Shown here: in pieces, positions 34,502 through 42,887 of the stretch
Numbering within the stretch: position 1 is the first letter of the stretch
Layout of the letters: each line of letters starts with the position of its first letter
Source of the DNA: JAJFTV01 sp036825755
Lineage (GTDB): Bacteria > Chloroflexota > Anaerolineae > Anaerolineales > Anaerolineaceae
NCBI GenBank assembly: GCA_036825755.1
Contig: DAISXR010000002.1
Span: forward strand, 1-64,000
DNA: 64,000 bases
Direction of reading: 5' to 3'
The notes under the pieces: model-generated
Databases searched by the model: none
The model's input: only the letters and a program-made list of their open reading frames with translations
What the model was told of the DNA's origin: nothing
Made by a program: the position numbers and the translations under genes

Positions 34502-36235
34502 TTATTCAGGCGGCTGGTTCAAAATCTTGGGCCCGAAGAAATCCTTCCAGTAGGAGTACGAACCTGTGTTCCCCAGGCGGTTGGGCGCGTTGTAGTCCCA
34601 AGTGCGGTAGAAGCTGGCGACCACATCGTTGGCATCGAATCCGGCGCCGTTGGAATACACCACACCCTGACGCAGGGCGCAAACGTATTCTGTGGCATCG
34701 GCATTGGCTTCACAGCTCTCGGCCAGACTGGGTTCAAGTTGGGAGGTGCCCCAGGTGAACTTGAACAGGGTATCGAACATCTGCAAACAGGCGGTGAAAG
34801 AGGAACCGTCTGTTTCATCGGCGCAGTCCAGTGAAACCGGTTCACCATCCTGCGAGAAGACCAGTACACCGTCACCGGTGGTCATTTCCATGTAGTTCTC
34901 GTTATACGGGCCGATGACCACGTTCCCAATCTCTTTATTGAATGCAAACGCGGTGGCGCCGTTGGCGAGAATGATGTAAGGAACATGCTGGTCAATCAAC
35001 TCGTTGACGATGTCATAATGAGCCTGACGTTCAGCCGGGTCAGACAGCCGTGCGGCGGCCTTGACCTCGTCCATAATGTCGGGCCAGGGATCTCCGGTGG
35101 ATTTGGTGGTGCCCATCAGATACACATCGTACCAGTTGGTGGCATCCGGGAAGTCTTCACTCCAACCGAGCAGGAACATCTGGGCATTGCCTTCACGGGT
35201 GTACGGCAGGTAGGCGGCCCATTCCTGCAGACTTAGGGTCACATTGATGCCGATTTCCGCAAACTGAGCCTGCAGATCCTGTGCGATCTTGGTTGGCTGC
35301 GGGAAGTACGGGCGAGTGCGTTCAGCGTAAGACAGCTCGATGGTCTGAGTGAAGTCGAAACCAACCGATTCGAGCATCTCTTTCGCTTTGGCAGGATCAT
35401 ACGCCGGTGAGGCATAATCTGGGTTGTGACCGGGGACTACGCCGGGAGGGGCAAACTGAGTGGCGGGGGTCGCGCCTTCAGGATAGAAGTTAGTCACCAG
35501 ACGTTGCTTGTCGACGGCAATGGCGAAAGCCTGCCGGACGGTCTCATCGGTGAAAGGTTCCTTCAGATTGTTCAGGCCCAAATACAGGAAGTTGTTGAAC
35601 TGGCGCGGGTACAGTGTCAGGTTGGAATCACCCTTGACCGTCGCGTAATCGTCGGTGGCCACATTAACGATGCCATCCACATTACCGGATTGAAGATCCA
35701 GCAGACGGGCGGCAGCTTCAGTGCTCCATTTGAGGATGAACGTATCATTTTGAACTTCATTACCCCAGTAGGTTTCGCTGGGTACAAAGGACATGTGATC
35801 GCCGCGCACCCATTCCTGCAGTACATACGGACCGGTTCCGATGGGGTTTTCATTGATGGCAGCGGCGTCACCGCCGGTTTCATCCAGATAGTCAGAATCA
35901 AGGATGGGGAAGGATGGAACGGCCACCTTGACCATGAAAGCCGGATCCGGATTGCAGAACGTAAATTTGACCGTATATTGATCGACGGCTTCCATCGCTT
36001 TCATATTGCCGCCGTATTCACAATCGGGGGCTTCATATTTCATTGGCACAAATTCAGCGACCGGAGCTGCCTCTGTCGGTGCTTCCGTGGGGGCTTCTGT
36101 GGCTTCTTCCTGGGCCACTTCTTCCACAGGGGCTTCGGTGGCAGGCGCCTCTTCCTCTTTGGGGGCGCACGCTGTAAATGCCAGGATGATCACCAGAATT
36201 ACAGCCAGTACAGTATAGAAACGGATTTTATTCAC
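34502..36235 (-). CDS. Family 5 peptide-binding lipoprotein, apparently circularly permuted
   Basis: A 577-residue extracellular substrate-binding protein of the SBP_bac_5 (DppA/OppA) family feeding the downstream permeases. Lipobox FTAC (Cys 23) and a Glu/Ala/Thr/Pro linker to about residue 62. In canonical members the order is PALAES-type motif, LR-GV-F, DVV-SF, then EAVD-YTVKF, GTGPY, ARLLDLQSG, VRQAFAIAVD, AQFAEIGI. Here the chain starts with EAVDQYTVKF (residues 82-91), goes through GTGPY (133-137), RLLDLQSG (177-184), VRQAFAIAVDK (233-243), AEIGI (326-330) and LGWSEDFPD (356-364), and only then presents DETDGSSF (473-480), EPSLAES (501-507), ALRQGVVYSNG (520-530) and FDANDVVASFYRTWD (533-547). 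The usual N-terminal segment is thus at the C-terminus. One uninterrupted frame. Confidence 0.9.
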   Translation of the reverse strand: MNKIRFYTVLAVILVIILAFTACAPKEEEAPATEAPVEEVAQEEATEAPTEAPTEAAPVAEFVPMKYEAPDCEYGGNMKAMEAVDQYTVKFTFCNPDPAFMVKVAVPSFPILDSDYLDETGGDAAAINENPIGTGPYVLQEWVRGDHMSFVPSETYWGNEVQNDTFILKWSTEAAARLLDLQSGNVDGIVNVATDDYATVKGDSNLTLYPRQFNNFLYLGLNNLKEPFTDETVRQAFAIAVDKQRLVTNFYPEGATPATQFAPPGVVPGHNPDYASPAYDPAKAKEMLESVGFDFTQTIELSYAERTRPYFPQPTKIAQDLQAQFAEIGINVTLSLQEWAAYLPYTREGNAQMFLLGWSEDFPDATNWYDVYLMGTTKSTGDPWPDIMDEVKAAARLSDPAERQAHYDIVNELIDQHVPYIILANGATAFAFNKEIGNVVIGPYNENYMEMTTGDGVLVFSQDGEPVSLDCADETDGSSFTACLQMFDTLFKFTWGTSQLEPSLAESCEANADATEYVCALRQGVVYSNGAGFDANDVVASFYRTWDYNAPNRLGNTGSYSYWKDFFGPKILNQPPE

Positions 36236-36558
36236 TTTTCACTCCTTCATGTCAGAACAGCTTGAATTAAAAGGAAAAATATTCTCGTCCTTTGATGTGA
36301 TACGATGCGGGCACCTCCCTCCTTTGACAAACTAAAACCAGAATCAATCAAATCAACCTGCGATGTGATCACCAAACGAAAGGATTGTCTGGATGCCTTT
36401 GAGAACGGATATGAAGTTGTGGTAACAATAAGTGAATAGGATGAGGATACAACAGGAAAAATTCGGAATTACGTTTAATCCACCTGACTCCATTATAGAG
36501 GAAATCAGGGGGTTGTCAAATCAAATGACGCCTGCAATTTTCCGAAGGGATACCGCTA
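36236..36558 (-). other. 323-base non-coding stretch: promoter and long leader of the binding-protein gene
   Basis: This gap holds a strong minus-strand promoter at 36492-36519 and therefore an untranslated leader of about 250 bases. Within the leader, a 15-codon frame on the minus strand (36314 down to 36267, GTG start) is preceded by AAAGGAGGGAG. I see no riboswitch that I can name and no long stem followed by a T run. Confidence 0.5.
36492..36519 (-). promoter_or_regulatory. Consensus sigma-70 promoter for the peptide transporter operon
   Basis: Minus strand TTGACA, 16-base spacer, TATAAT: both hexamers are perfect. This is the strongest housekeeping promoter seen in the window and fits high expression of a binding protein. 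Confidence 0.85.
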
Positions 36559-37707
36559 TTACGAGGTTCTTTTCAACAATGCGACCCAACCGGGAGTAGA
36601 AGGAGTAATCAGGTCCAGTTTTTCATCTAAAAACAGGGATATTTCTTCCGTCTGATGGCTGACGGCATCCCAGATGGCCGGTGAGAGCGCTTCAAACGGT
36701 TCGACCACCAGCCGGGTTGGCTTGCGGCTGCGTTCAAAGTACCAGACCCCTTTGACACGTCCATTCACCAGCAGCATGGCGTTGGCAACTCCGCCGCCGG
36801 AGTTATACCAGCTTCGATAATCCGGCGGCAAAATGAGCTCCCGGTCATAATAGCCGAGGATGAAAAGATCAAAACGCGGAAGCAGGTGTACAAGCGGCCC
36901 GTCCTGCCGATCTGCATCCAGCAGGTGTAGTTGCGATTTCAGGAGGCGGTACGGTTTAGCGTTAATCTCCACCTCAATCATCTCACCTTCAATGGCTTTC
37001 CAACCGGCGCGCACATCCAGACCCGGCAGTCCTGACCAGGTCATGAAATCTTTCAGTGTTGCGGGGGCATAAGCAGTCAGATACCGGTGCGCTAATCGGG
37101 CCAGGGCTTCCTCTTTGGGGAGCGGCTGTACGGGGCCGATGCGGTCTTCCAGCAGGGTGTAGGTGAGTTGCCGGCCATCATCATCACCGCGGCATACCAG
37201 CCCGTGATAGGACATGTAATACAACAGGTGAACATGCGCCTGGTCACGGTAGGGCAGACCCTGATCTGCCAGTGTTTCGCGGATCTGCGCATAGGTGAGC
37301 TGTCCGTGGGTTTTCATGGCTTCTAGCAGAGTATCCACCCCGTGGGGGATATTGTTTTCATCCCAACCCAACTGACGCAGGCGCGCTACATCGCGGGCCA
37401 GATGCGACGGCTTGAGCAGCGGGATGATCCAAAGGGCATCCTCGGCAGGCACCAGATGAAGCGTACCGCGGAAGAAAGATCCCCACACAATCGAGCGATC
37501 CACCCGGCGGGCATGGTCAATCTGCGCCAGGGTCAGGTTGGGATTGCGCAATCGCATTTGCAGACGGCCGGCTGCGATCTCCTGCGCCTGCACCGCCACC
37601 AGGTGATCCAACAGTACCCGCGGGGTTGATATTTCCGGATCCAGCAGGCGGTGGGTTTTCATGCGTATGTAGCGAGCCTGGTCGGGTGTAAGAGTCAATT
37701 TTTCCAA
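36559..37707 (-). CDS. Winged-helix DNA-binding protein, AlkZ/YcaQ-like (HTH_42) DNA glycosylase candidate
   Basis: A 382-residue protein of the HTH_42 family (PF06224). The N-terminal winged-helix region contains AVQAQE, where Q40 and Q42 form the Q-x-Q motif that is catalytic in AlkZ-type glycosylases for alkylated or cross-linked DNA. Other family features: IVWGSFFRGTLHLVPAED, a tandem helix-turn-helix region, PRFDLFILGYYDRE and a C-terminal VNGRVKGVWY strand. The start is a TTG (no ATG lies near) with GAGGGGG seven bases upstream. The family is frequently misannotated as a simple transcription factor; glycosylase activity is an inference from the motif. Confidence 0.82.
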   Translation of the reverse strand: MEKLTLTPDQARYIRMKTHRLLDPEISTPRVLLDHLVAVQAQEIAAGRLQMRLRNPNLTLAQIDHARRVDRSIVWGSFFRGTLHLVPAEDALWIIPLLKPSHLARDVARLRQLGWDENNIPHGVDTLLEAMKTHGQLTYAQIRETLADQGLPYRDQAHVHLLYYMSYHGLVCRGDDDGRQLTYTLLEDRIGPVQPLPKEEALARLAHRYLTAYAPATLKDFMTWSGLPGLDVRAGWKAIEGEMIEVEINAKPYRLLKSQLHLLDADRQDGPLVHLLPRFDLFILGYYDRELILPPDYRSWYNSGGGVANAMLLVNGRVKGVWYFERSRKPTRLVVEPFEALSPAIWDAVSHQTEEISLFLDEKLDLITPSTPGWVALLKRTS

Positions 37708-37787
37708 CGGAGTTCCCCCTCAATGATTTTATTCCTTGAAAAATCGTATCACAAATCCCTGAAAAAAGCCTTTACAGAAAAGGGGTG

Positions 37788-37796
37788 TGGTATAAT
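37788..37796 (+). promoter_or_regulatory. Extended -10 promoter for tRNA-Pro
   Basis: TGGTATAAT (TG-n-TATAAT) ending 10 bases before the tRNA. A weak TTTACA lies 14 bases further upstream, closer than normal, so recognition probably rests on the extended -10. Confidence 0.6.
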
Positions 37797-37806
37797 TTTC
37801 GGGCCA

Positions 37807-37881
37807 CGGGGCGTGGCTCAGCCCGGATAGAGTGCACGGTTCGGGTCCGTGAGGTCGGCGGTTCAAATCCGCCCGCCCCGA
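37807..37881 (+). tRNA. tRNA-Pro (anticodon CGG)
   Basis: A complete 75-base cloverleaf. Acceptor CGGGGCG/CGCCCCG (7 bp, including the C1-G72 typical of bacterial proline tRNAs), D stem GCTC/GAGT, anticodon stem CACGG/CCGTG with loop TTCGGGT (anticodon CGG at 37842-37844), variable AGGTC, T stem GGCGG/CCGCC with TTCAAAT, and discriminator A. CCA is not encoded. Reads CCG codons. Confidence 0.96.
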
Positions 37882-37992
37882 CAACAGGCAAAAGTGGTCC
37901 TCAAAGCTCCTGAATAAGGTCTCTTTGAGGACTGCTCATTTAAAGAGTATTACGTTTTTGATTGCTGCTTTGATCTTGTTGGAAAGAAACGA

Positions 37993-38029
37993 AAACGGGT
38001 TTGGCCTCTGCAACCAGCCAAACCCGTTT
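37993..38029 (-). terminator. Rho-independent terminator for the ABC exporter operon
   Basis: A 13 bp stem (AAACGGGTTTGGC with GCCAAACCCGTTT). On the minus strand it is followed by TCGTTTCTTT. It lies 36 bases past the FtsX-type gene. A separate 9 bp inverted repeat (TCCTCAAAG...CTTTGAGGA) just after the tRNA lacks a T tract. Confidence 0.75.
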
Positions 38030-38064
38030 ATGATCTCACTCTAAAAGCTTAAGAACACTCAGAA

Positions 38065-40701
38065 TTAAAGATTCTCCTCTTTGATGGTGTCGATGATGGT
38101 CGCCTCATCCACCCGCCTGCCCGACGCCAGCATGGTGATGAACACCAGCAGCAGCACCGCGGCGGAACACAGGAGCATCGGCAACCAGGGCAGGGTAAAG
38201 TCAAAGCTGCTGATGCCGGTGAAGCGCGTGTACACCAGGGCGCTCAGAAGGATGGAAACCGGCAGCCCGAACAGAAGCGCGGTAAAGCCGTAAAACAGGC
38301 TTTCATAGTACAGAATCTTTCGGAACCCGCCGGGGGTGAGCCCAACCGACTTGAGCATGGCGAACTCGCGTTTTCGCAGGTGCAGGTTGGTGTCGATGGT
38401 GTTGATGATGTTGGTGACGCCCACCAGCGTGATGAGGGTGAGAAAGCCGTAGAAAAACAGGTTCACCATCATCTCGGTCATTTGCTCGCGCTGATTTTGC
38501 TCATACTGTGACATGTAATAAAGATTTTCACCGGTGATGGCCGTGTAGCTTTGCTTCACAGCATCTGTCAGCGCGATGATATCGTTGGTTTGGAAATACA
38601 TTTCACCGGGGCCGATATCCTCCACACTATCACCCACCCGGGTGGCGATCTCTGCGAAGACCGGGTCGCTGACCACAAACATGAGCCCCTGGATGGGATT
38701 GTAGGATCCCATGGGGACCTCCTCCTCCACTGCACCGATCAGGAGCGGCAAAGTGTACGGTTCTTCCAGCGTATTGCCTTCCTCATCGGTCATCCGGTAT
38801 GAGGAATAGTTCAGCGTATCCCCAGGCCAGATCGGAATGAGGTCAAACTCGTAGAGTTTGTTCTGGCGAATCTGATTGCGATTGATCAGGATAGCCGTGG
38901 GATTTTCGGTATCCAGATAAGCCTGCGGGTCAAGGCCCAGTGATTTGGCGTACCGGTCAAACTCCTGCTGTCCATACGAGCAGACCACCAGTGAAAATTC
39001 TGGTTCTCCATCAATCGTATTTTGCCACCCGATCTCCGAAAAAGCAGATGCCGCCTCATTTGTGAGTTGCTCTTTGGTGATATCACTTTGCCCCCACAGA
39101 CAGCGTTTGAGGCTGTACGCGTCCACCTGCGGCAGCCGGATGGTTTCATCGATAAAGCGCTGATTGGCTTCCAAATCGCCGTTCAACATCAGGTGTAAAT
39201 CGTAGTTGTCTGCCTGGTTGTTCAGGTGCGCGGTTGTGGCTGAATAATCTTTTAAGGCGTTGAAGGTTACAAACAGGATGATGCTGATCATCAAAGAACC
39301 CACGGTGATACGGAAACGCCTGCGGTCGCGCTGTACCGACTTAAGCGCCAGGGATCCTTCAAACCCCAGCAGCCCGCGAATCACCCGGCTGCCGGACAGG
39401 CGGGAGGCCGGCCGATTCTGCAAATCATCGCTCAGACGGATGGCATCAATGGGTGAGACTTTTGAAGCGCGCCGCGCCGGTATCCACGCTGACAGCAAAA
39501 TGGTCGCGCCGGTGAACAGAACCGTCAGTAAAATCACCCACGGGGAAACAATCAGAATCATGCCGTCACCGCTTGAGATCAATTGCTTGATGATATTCTC
39601 GGCGTATGCCAGGGTAATGCCCACCCCGGCGATCCCACCCGCGATGCCCAGGGGGATGCCCGCCAGGCCGATCACAAGCGCCTCAAACATGACTGCCCGG
39701 TGGATCTGACGCGGGGTGGCTCCTGTACTGGTAAACATGCCGAACTGTTTTTTCCGTTCGCTGATGGAGATGGAAAAGGAATTGTAGATCACCATGCCTG
39801 AACCGACCATCACCAGCCCGATCAGGAAGCCCAGAACCGTGACGAAGAAGATCGGGTATTGCCGGTTGTCGTTGATCCCCATCCACTGCAGCAAACCGTC
39901 GTTATAGTTGACGATCACAGCGCCGTCTGTCGGGTTGTACATATCCATGATGCTCAACCCGGCGTCCTGGATGATGGTGTTAACGTTCTGGTAGATTTTA
40001 AAAGGGTTTCGCATGCGTAAACCGAGATCCACCACGCCGGAACCGGGGTCACTACCCAGTGCCATCCAGGTGATGGCGCTGTATCCGGGGTAATCAAAAA
40101 TTTGTTCGTCAAATGTGGGCGCCAGGATTCCTACCACAGTGTAGGTCACCTGCCGATCCGCCATAAATTCTTCGCCCTCCTCCAGGATATTGTAGGCCAG
40201 AGCGATGACCTCGTTGTCCAGAAACCGTTTCCCCAGTTGAACATCCATCTGTTGACCCGGCGTAAATTGATCACCGGTGTGCAGGGCGAGGGTTTCTGAA
40301 ATGGCAATTTCGTTTTCCGCCTGGGGCAGCCTGCCGGAGATCAGATTGGCAGGCAGGTCAATCATCGCCTGGGGATCGTACGCGCGAATAAACAGGTACG
40401 GTTTGGTTGGGTCATCAAGCCCTTCAGGTTTACCGGTGAGCCACGCGGACACCATGGATGTTTTTACGCTTTGGTGATGGGCAATATACCCGGCCTGATC
40501 CACCGGGACATTCTGGAACATCACATGAAAGTTCCCCGTGTATTTCACTGCGCTGCGGATCATCATCTGTTGGAAACTGAGGCCCAGCAGGAGCACTCCG
40601 CAAATCAACGCGGCTGAAAGGATCACACCCAGAATGGTGACGATGGTGCGACGTTTATTCAGCCAGAGGTATTTGAGTGCATATCGCGCCAGGATACTCA
40701 T
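38065..40701 (-). CDS. FtsX/MacB-type ABC transporter permease (two FtsX domains)
   Basis: An 878-residue permease. After an RYALKYLWLNKRRT start and first helix (about residues 19-41) comes an extracellular domain to about 270, three helices (about 275-410, first FtsX domain with FGMFTSTGATPRQIHR), a fifth helix near 480, a second extracellular domain, and three C-terminal helices (about 745-860, with REFAMLKSVGLTPGGFRKIL). This ten-segment-like layout is that of LolC/MacB-style exporters and Bce-type permeases for lipoproteins, peptides or antibiotics. Its ATG overlaps the ATPase stop as ATGA. The linked two-component system suggests regulation by an envelope signal. Confidence 0.9.
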   Translation of the reverse strand: MSILARYALKYLWLNKRRTIVTILGVILSAALICGVLLLGLSFQQMMIRSAVKYTGNFHVMFQNVPVDQAGYIAHHQSVKTSMVSAWLTGKPEGLDDPTKPYLFIRAYDPQAMIDLPANLISGRLPQAENEIAISETLALHTGDQFTPGQQMDVQLGKRFLDNEVIALAYNILEEGEEFMADRQVTYTVVGILAPTFDEQIFDYPGYSAITWMALGSDPGSGVVDLGLRMRNPFKIYQNVNTIIQDAGLSIMDMYNPTDGAVIVNYNDGLLQWMGINDNRQYPIFFVTVLGFLIGLVMVGSGMVIYNSFSISISERKKQFGMFTSTGATPRQIHRAVMFEALVIGLAGIPLGIAGGIAGVGITLAYAENIIKQLISSGDGMILIVSPWVILLTVLFTGATILLSAWIPARRASKVSPIDAIRLSDDLQNRPASRLSGSRVIRGLLGFEGSLALKSVQRDRRRFRITVGSLMISIILFVTFNALKDYSATTAHLNNQADNYDLHLMLNGDLEANQRFIDETIRLPQVDAYSLKRCLWGQSDITKEQLTNEAASAFSEIGWQNTIDGEPEFSLVVCSYGQQEFDRYAKSLGLDPQAYLDTENPTAILINRNQIRQNKLYEFDLIPIWPGDTLNYSSYRMTDEEGNTLEEPYTLPLLIGAVEEEVPMGSYNPIQGLMFVVSDPVFAEIATRVGDSVEDIGPGEMYFQTNDIIALTDAVKQSYTAITGENLYYMSQYEQNQREQMTEMMVNLFFYGFLTLITLVGVTNIINTIDTNLHLRKREFAMLKSVGLTPGGFRKILYYESLFYGFTALLFGLPVSILLSALVYTRFTGISSFDFTLPWLPMLLCSAAVLLLVFITMLASGRRVDEATIIDTIKEENL

Positions 40702-41381
40702 GAGTGGTTGACCTCATCACGGGTGATACGCCCATCGGCAAACGAGATGATCCTTTCAGCCTGCAGGGCAATTTCACGATCATGCGTGACTACGATGAGC
40801 GTCTGGTGGTAACGCTTATTGGAGAGCTTCAAGAGGTTGAGGATCTCTTTAGAATTGTGACTGTCCAGATTGCCGGTTGGCTCATCCGCCAGGATGAGGG
40901 CAGGGTGGTTGATCAACGCCCGCCCGATGGATACGCGCTGCTGCTGCCCGCCGGACAACTGGTTGGGCAGATGGCCAACCCGGTCTGTCAGAGCCAGGGT
41001 ATCCATGATCTCTTTCAGACGAGCAGGGTCGATCTTCTGGCCATCCAGAAGCAGCGGCAGAGTGATGTTTTCTTCCACATTCAGAATGGGGATGAGATTG
41101 TAGAACTGGTAAATCAGCCCCACCTGCCGACGGCGAAAAATGGCCAAACGGGTTGGATCCAGTGCGAAGATATCGGTGTTATCGATCAACACCTTTCCTT
41201 CAGAGGGCGTATCCACGCCTCCGAGGATGTGCAACAAGGTGGATTTACCCGATCCGGATGACCCCACCACAGCCACAAATTCGCCCTTTTCCACCGAAAA
41301 GCTGACGTTATTCAGCGCGCAAACCTGGGTGTCACCCCGGCCGTAGGTTTTTGACAGGTTTTCTACCTTCAATATTTCCAT
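40698..41381 (-). CDS. ABC transporter ATPase, MacB/LolD type
   Basis: A 227-residue nucleotide-binding subunit. Walker A GSSGSGKST, the Q-loop in LIYQFYNLIP, signature LSGGQQQRV, Walker B ALILADEPTGNLD and the switch VVTHD are all intact. The GNLD after Walker B is characteristic of the LolD/MacB/FtsE subgroup, matching the FtsX permease encoded immediately downstream with a four-base overlap. The start was set to 41381 (CGGAG nine bases upstream); a longer frame to 41465 adds a sequence unlike any ABC protein. Confidence 0.95.
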   Translation of the reverse strand: MEILKVENLSKTYGRGDTQVCALNNVSFSVEKGEFVAVVGSSGSGKSTLLHILGGVDTPSEGKVLIDNTDIFALDPTRLAIFRRRQVGLIYQFYNLIPILNVEENITLPLLLDGQKIDPARLKEIMDTLALTDRVGHLPNQLSGGQQQRVSIGRALINHPALILADEPTGNLDSHNSKEILNLLKLSNKRYHQTLIVVTHDREIALQAERIISFADGRITRDEVNHS

Positions 41382-41538
41382 AAAGACACTCTCCGTGTAT
41401 TTTGTAGTGAACTGCCGCCTGTTGTGCGGGATACAGAACCGGTTATCTGCCTGATCCACTCGCACAAAAGGTATAGGGTAAAGATACCGTGCCCGAGTGA
41501 CATTTCGGTGAATTACAAGGTGACAGTTTATTCACATT

Positions 41539-41638
41539 NNNNNNNNNNNNNNNNNNNNNNNNNNNNNNNNNNNNNNNNNNNNNNNNNNNNNNNNNNNNNN
41601 NNNNNNNNNNNNNNNNNNNNNNNNNNNNNNNNNNNNNN
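41539..41638. other. Assembly gap (100 N)
   Basis: Exactly 100 N, the conventional size for a scaffold join of unknown length. It separates the histidine kinase from the ABC exporter genes, so their adjacency is a scaffolding inference. Confidence 0.99.
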
Positions 41639-41653
41639 CCCGGGCGGACTTCG

Positions 41654-42886
41654 CTATACCAAACCTCGAAAAACTTTGATCGAGAAGCGGGTACCCTCGC
41701 CTGGCCGGCTTGTGACGGTGATATCACCGCCCTGTTCCAGAAAGATGGATTTGGCGAGCGCCAGACCGATGCCCACACTGTTTTCACTGGCATTTTTCCC
41801 TTTGAAAAAGCGGGTAAAGATGCGAGGCAGATCTTCGCTGGCAATCCCCTCACCATTATCCGATACGGTGATCTCAGAATACAGCGCGTTTTCAGCATAG
41901 CTGATCTCAATCTGCCCGCCATCCGGGGTATGTTCGATGCAGTTTTTGATCACATTGGTCAGCGCCTCAGCGCTCCAATGCAGGTCACCCTGAAAGCCGG
42001 CCTGCATGTCACCCTCCACACGGATTTTTTGGTTTTTCAGTTCGATCGGGATTTGTAGCGGCTCCAGCGCGCGTGTCACCAGGCGGCTGATATTCACCGG
42101 TTCGCGTTTCAGGTTGGCGGTGCCCGCATCCAGACGTGAAAGCTTCAGCAGGGCAGAGATCAGCCACTGAATACGCCCCAGTTGAGAGCGCATTCGGGCG
42201 ATAAACTCGCGTTGTTCATCTTCGGGCGGATACTCAGCCAGCACATCCACCAGAACGAACAGCGAAGTCAACGGGGTTTTGATCTGATGTGAGATATCAG
42301 CGATGGCATCCGAGAGAGTCAGCTTTTCGAGCCGGAGTTGTTCAGCCTGTTCCCGCAGCCGTACCGTGATTTTGTACAGGTCGTTCTTCAAATGACTGAA
42401 CTGACTCTCACCGTTATCGCGTATATCCAGCGTGTAGTTACCCGCCTCAAGCTGCTGTAAATAACCTGAAAGGGATATCAACTGCGCCCGCACCTGACGT
42501 CTGTCATATGTCAGCAGGGCTATGAAAGCCCCTGCAAGTAAAACGGCAAACAGAATGCTGAATGGGATGATCCGGCTGGACAGCGCGCGCGCCGCGGCGT
42601 TATCGGTGATGTTCATGTTTTCCAGGCCATACCTTCGCAAAATCTCGGTTCCAAGAGCAACGTTTTGCGGGTTGATGGATCGAATGTCGCTGACCATCTC
42701 TACTTCGGCTTCAGGATATTTTTGTGTCACAACCGCCACGGCTGAGGCGTACATCTCCTGCACTTCCCGGTTGGCATACTGAACCGACAGCAAACTCAGG
42801 ATCACCGCCAGCACCAGCCCAGCCAGCGTGACGGATAGTAAAAGAATGATCGAACGGCGTTCCCAGGCATTGATAAAAGTTTGCAT
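41654..42886 (-). CDS. Sensor histidine kinase
   Basis: A 410-residue membrane kinase. Two helices at about residues 12-34 and 105-128 enclose a short extracellular sensor of some 70 residues, followed by a HAMP-like linker. The dimerisation box is ADISHQIKTPL with the phospho-His near residue 198; the ATPase core has N (NVIKNCIEH), G1 (DNGEGI), F (FTRFFKG) and G2 (GIGLALAKS). The start codon follows the response regulator stop by a single base, so they are translated together. The small sensor is like that of Bce/Lia-type systems, but the signal is unknown. Confidence 0.92.
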   Translation of the reverse strand: MQTFINAWERRSIILLLSVTLAGLVLAVILSLLSVQYANREVQEMYASAVAVVTQKYPEAEVEMVSDIRSINPQNVALGTEILRRYGLENMNITDNAAARALSSRIIPFSILFAVLLAGAFIALLTYDRRQVRAQLISLSGYLQQLEAGNYTLDIRDNGESQFSHLKNDLYKITVRLREQAEQLRLEKLTLSDAIADISHQIKTPLTSLFVLVDVLAEYPPEDEQREFIARMRSQLGRIQWLISALLKLSRLDAGTANLKREPVNISRLVTRALEPLQIPIELKNQKIRVEGDMQAGFQGDLHWSAEALTNVIKNCIEHTPDGGQIEISYAENALYSEITVSDNGEGIASEDLPRIFTRFFKGKNASENSVGIGLALAKSIFLEQGGDITVTSRPGEGTRFSIKVFRGLV

Positions 42887-42887
42887 C

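Noticed and set aside
35426..36265. 279-codon antisense frame over the binding protein
   Set aside because: Reverse of the Glu/Ala/Thr/Pro linker and domain; ends in Gly/Phe/Arg repeats with no start signal.
37893..37939. 9 bp inverted repeat (TCCTCAAAG/CTTTGAGGA) after tRNA-Pro as an attachment site or terminator
   Set aside because: No T tract, no integrase gene and no second copy of the tRNA end seen in the window.
41424..41900. Open frame running through the first N gap
   Set aside because: It includes 34 ambiguous codons and is antisense to the histidine kinase; an artefact of reading through N.
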